A stretch of 5,871 bases of DNA from Peptostreptococcaceae bacterium (GTDB lineage: Bacteria > Bacillota > Clostridia > Peptostreptococcales > Anaerovoracaceae). The notes below the pieces were generated by a model that had not been told where the DNA came from, searched no databases, and worked only from the letters and a program-made list of their open reading frames with translations. Position 1 is the first letter of the stretch. Each line of letters begins with the position of its first letter. The position numbers and the translations under genes were made by a program. The stretch is taken from assembly GCA_016650115.1 (NCBI GenBank), contig JAENWI010000102.1:1-5871 (forward strand). Reading direction: 5' to 3'. Below are positions 5,633-5,871 of the stretch, piece by piece.

Positions 5633-5848
5633 CTATTTTTTATCTGTCTTTTCATCTATGATGTCATTTATACTTTCTACGATGTCTTTTTTTGTTTTAA
5701 TCCCTCTTTCCTTGAGATCCGATTTTGAAGACTGAATTTTACCTTTCAATTCCATCTCTTCGTTTCCTGTAATTTTTCCATCTGCCTTCTTCACCTCTCC
5801 TAGGACCTTATCTTTAGCATTGTTAAGTTTATACTTTGAATCTGACAT
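5633..5848 (-). CDS. CsbD-like small stress protein
   Basis: This is a 71-aa, lysine- and glutamate-rich, very hydrophilic protein without signal peptide or membrane segment. The first half follows the CsbD family pattern: NNAKDKVLGEVKKADGKITG, then EEMELKGKIQSSKSDLKE. In this family a K-x-x-G-K-x-K-E-x-x-G-K-x-T-G-type segment is followed by an E-x-x-x-x-G-K repeat. The C-terminal third (TKKDIVESINDIIDEKTDKK) is a second amphipathic helical stretch outside the best-conserved region. CsbD of Bacillus subtilis belongs to the sigma-B general stress regulon, but the molecular function of the family is not established, and control by sigma-B cannot be judged here because the promoter lies outside the window. 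The ATG is supported by AAAGGAG nine bases upstream. The gene has its own terminator and appears independent of pflB-pflA. Confidence 0.85.
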   Translation of the reverse strand: MSDSKYKLNNAKDKVLGEVKKADGKITGNEEMELKGKIQSSKSDLKERGIKTKKDIVESINDIIDEKTDKK

Positions 5849-5857
5849 AATTAAAAT

Positions 5858-5864
5858 CTCCTTT
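5858..5864 (-). promoter_or_regulatory. Ribosome-binding site of the csbD-like gene
   Basis: AAAGGAG on the - strand lies nine bases before the ATG at 5848-5846, the same sequence as the pflB site. It fixes the start of the csbD-like gene. Confidence 0.9.
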
Positions 5865-5871
5865 CAATCAG

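Overview
The window looks like a low-GC, Gram-positive anaerobe of the Clostridia. Coding DNA is AT-rich, ribosome-binding sites are AAAGGAG, and pyruvate formate-lyase (743 aa) and its activase are of clostridial type. A CsbD-like protein and an apparent ZTP riboswitch in front of the pyruvate formate-lyase operon fit the same group. This assignment is an inference from gene content; no ribosomal RNA or other marker is present.

Left third (about 29-1943, + strand): ruins of a signalling locus. Pieces of a multidomain hybrid sensor histidine kinase lie in the right order but in changing reading frames: PAS front half, end of a PAS/PAC unit, a second PAS, HisKA, part of the ATPase domain, end of a receiver, Hpt, and a kinase-tail-like helix. 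They are interrupted by an in-frame stop at 552-554 and by internal deletions near 213-222, 1256-1265 and 1690-1740. The last 48 or so codons of an HD-GYP phosphodiesterase follow at about 1800-1943. The ATPase G boxes, the receiver phospho-aspartate half and the HD-GYP active site are all missing, so the pathway cannot work as encoded here.

Middle (1955-5284, - strand): the live operon pflB-pflA. It reads from right to left: a near-perfect sigma-A promoter (TTGACA, 17 bases, TACAAT), a ZTP/ZMP riboswitch aptamer (the 'pfl motif'), an intrinsic terminator whose 5' arm shares bases with the aptamer, a leader of about 80 bases, a strong Shine-Dalgarno, pflB, and pflA overlapping by one base (TAATG). 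A hairpin with T-rich flanks then lies between the operon and the kinase ruins. By the established model, ZMP/ZTP accumulates when 10-formyl-tetrahydrofolate is short and switches the operon on. PflA then installs the glycyl radical in PflB, which makes acetyl-CoA and formate, and formate refills the one-carbon folate pool.

Right end (5285-5871): about 265 bases without a recognisable gene but with two hairpins, then a - strand csbD-like gene with its own ribosome-binding site and terminator. Its promoter lies outside the window.
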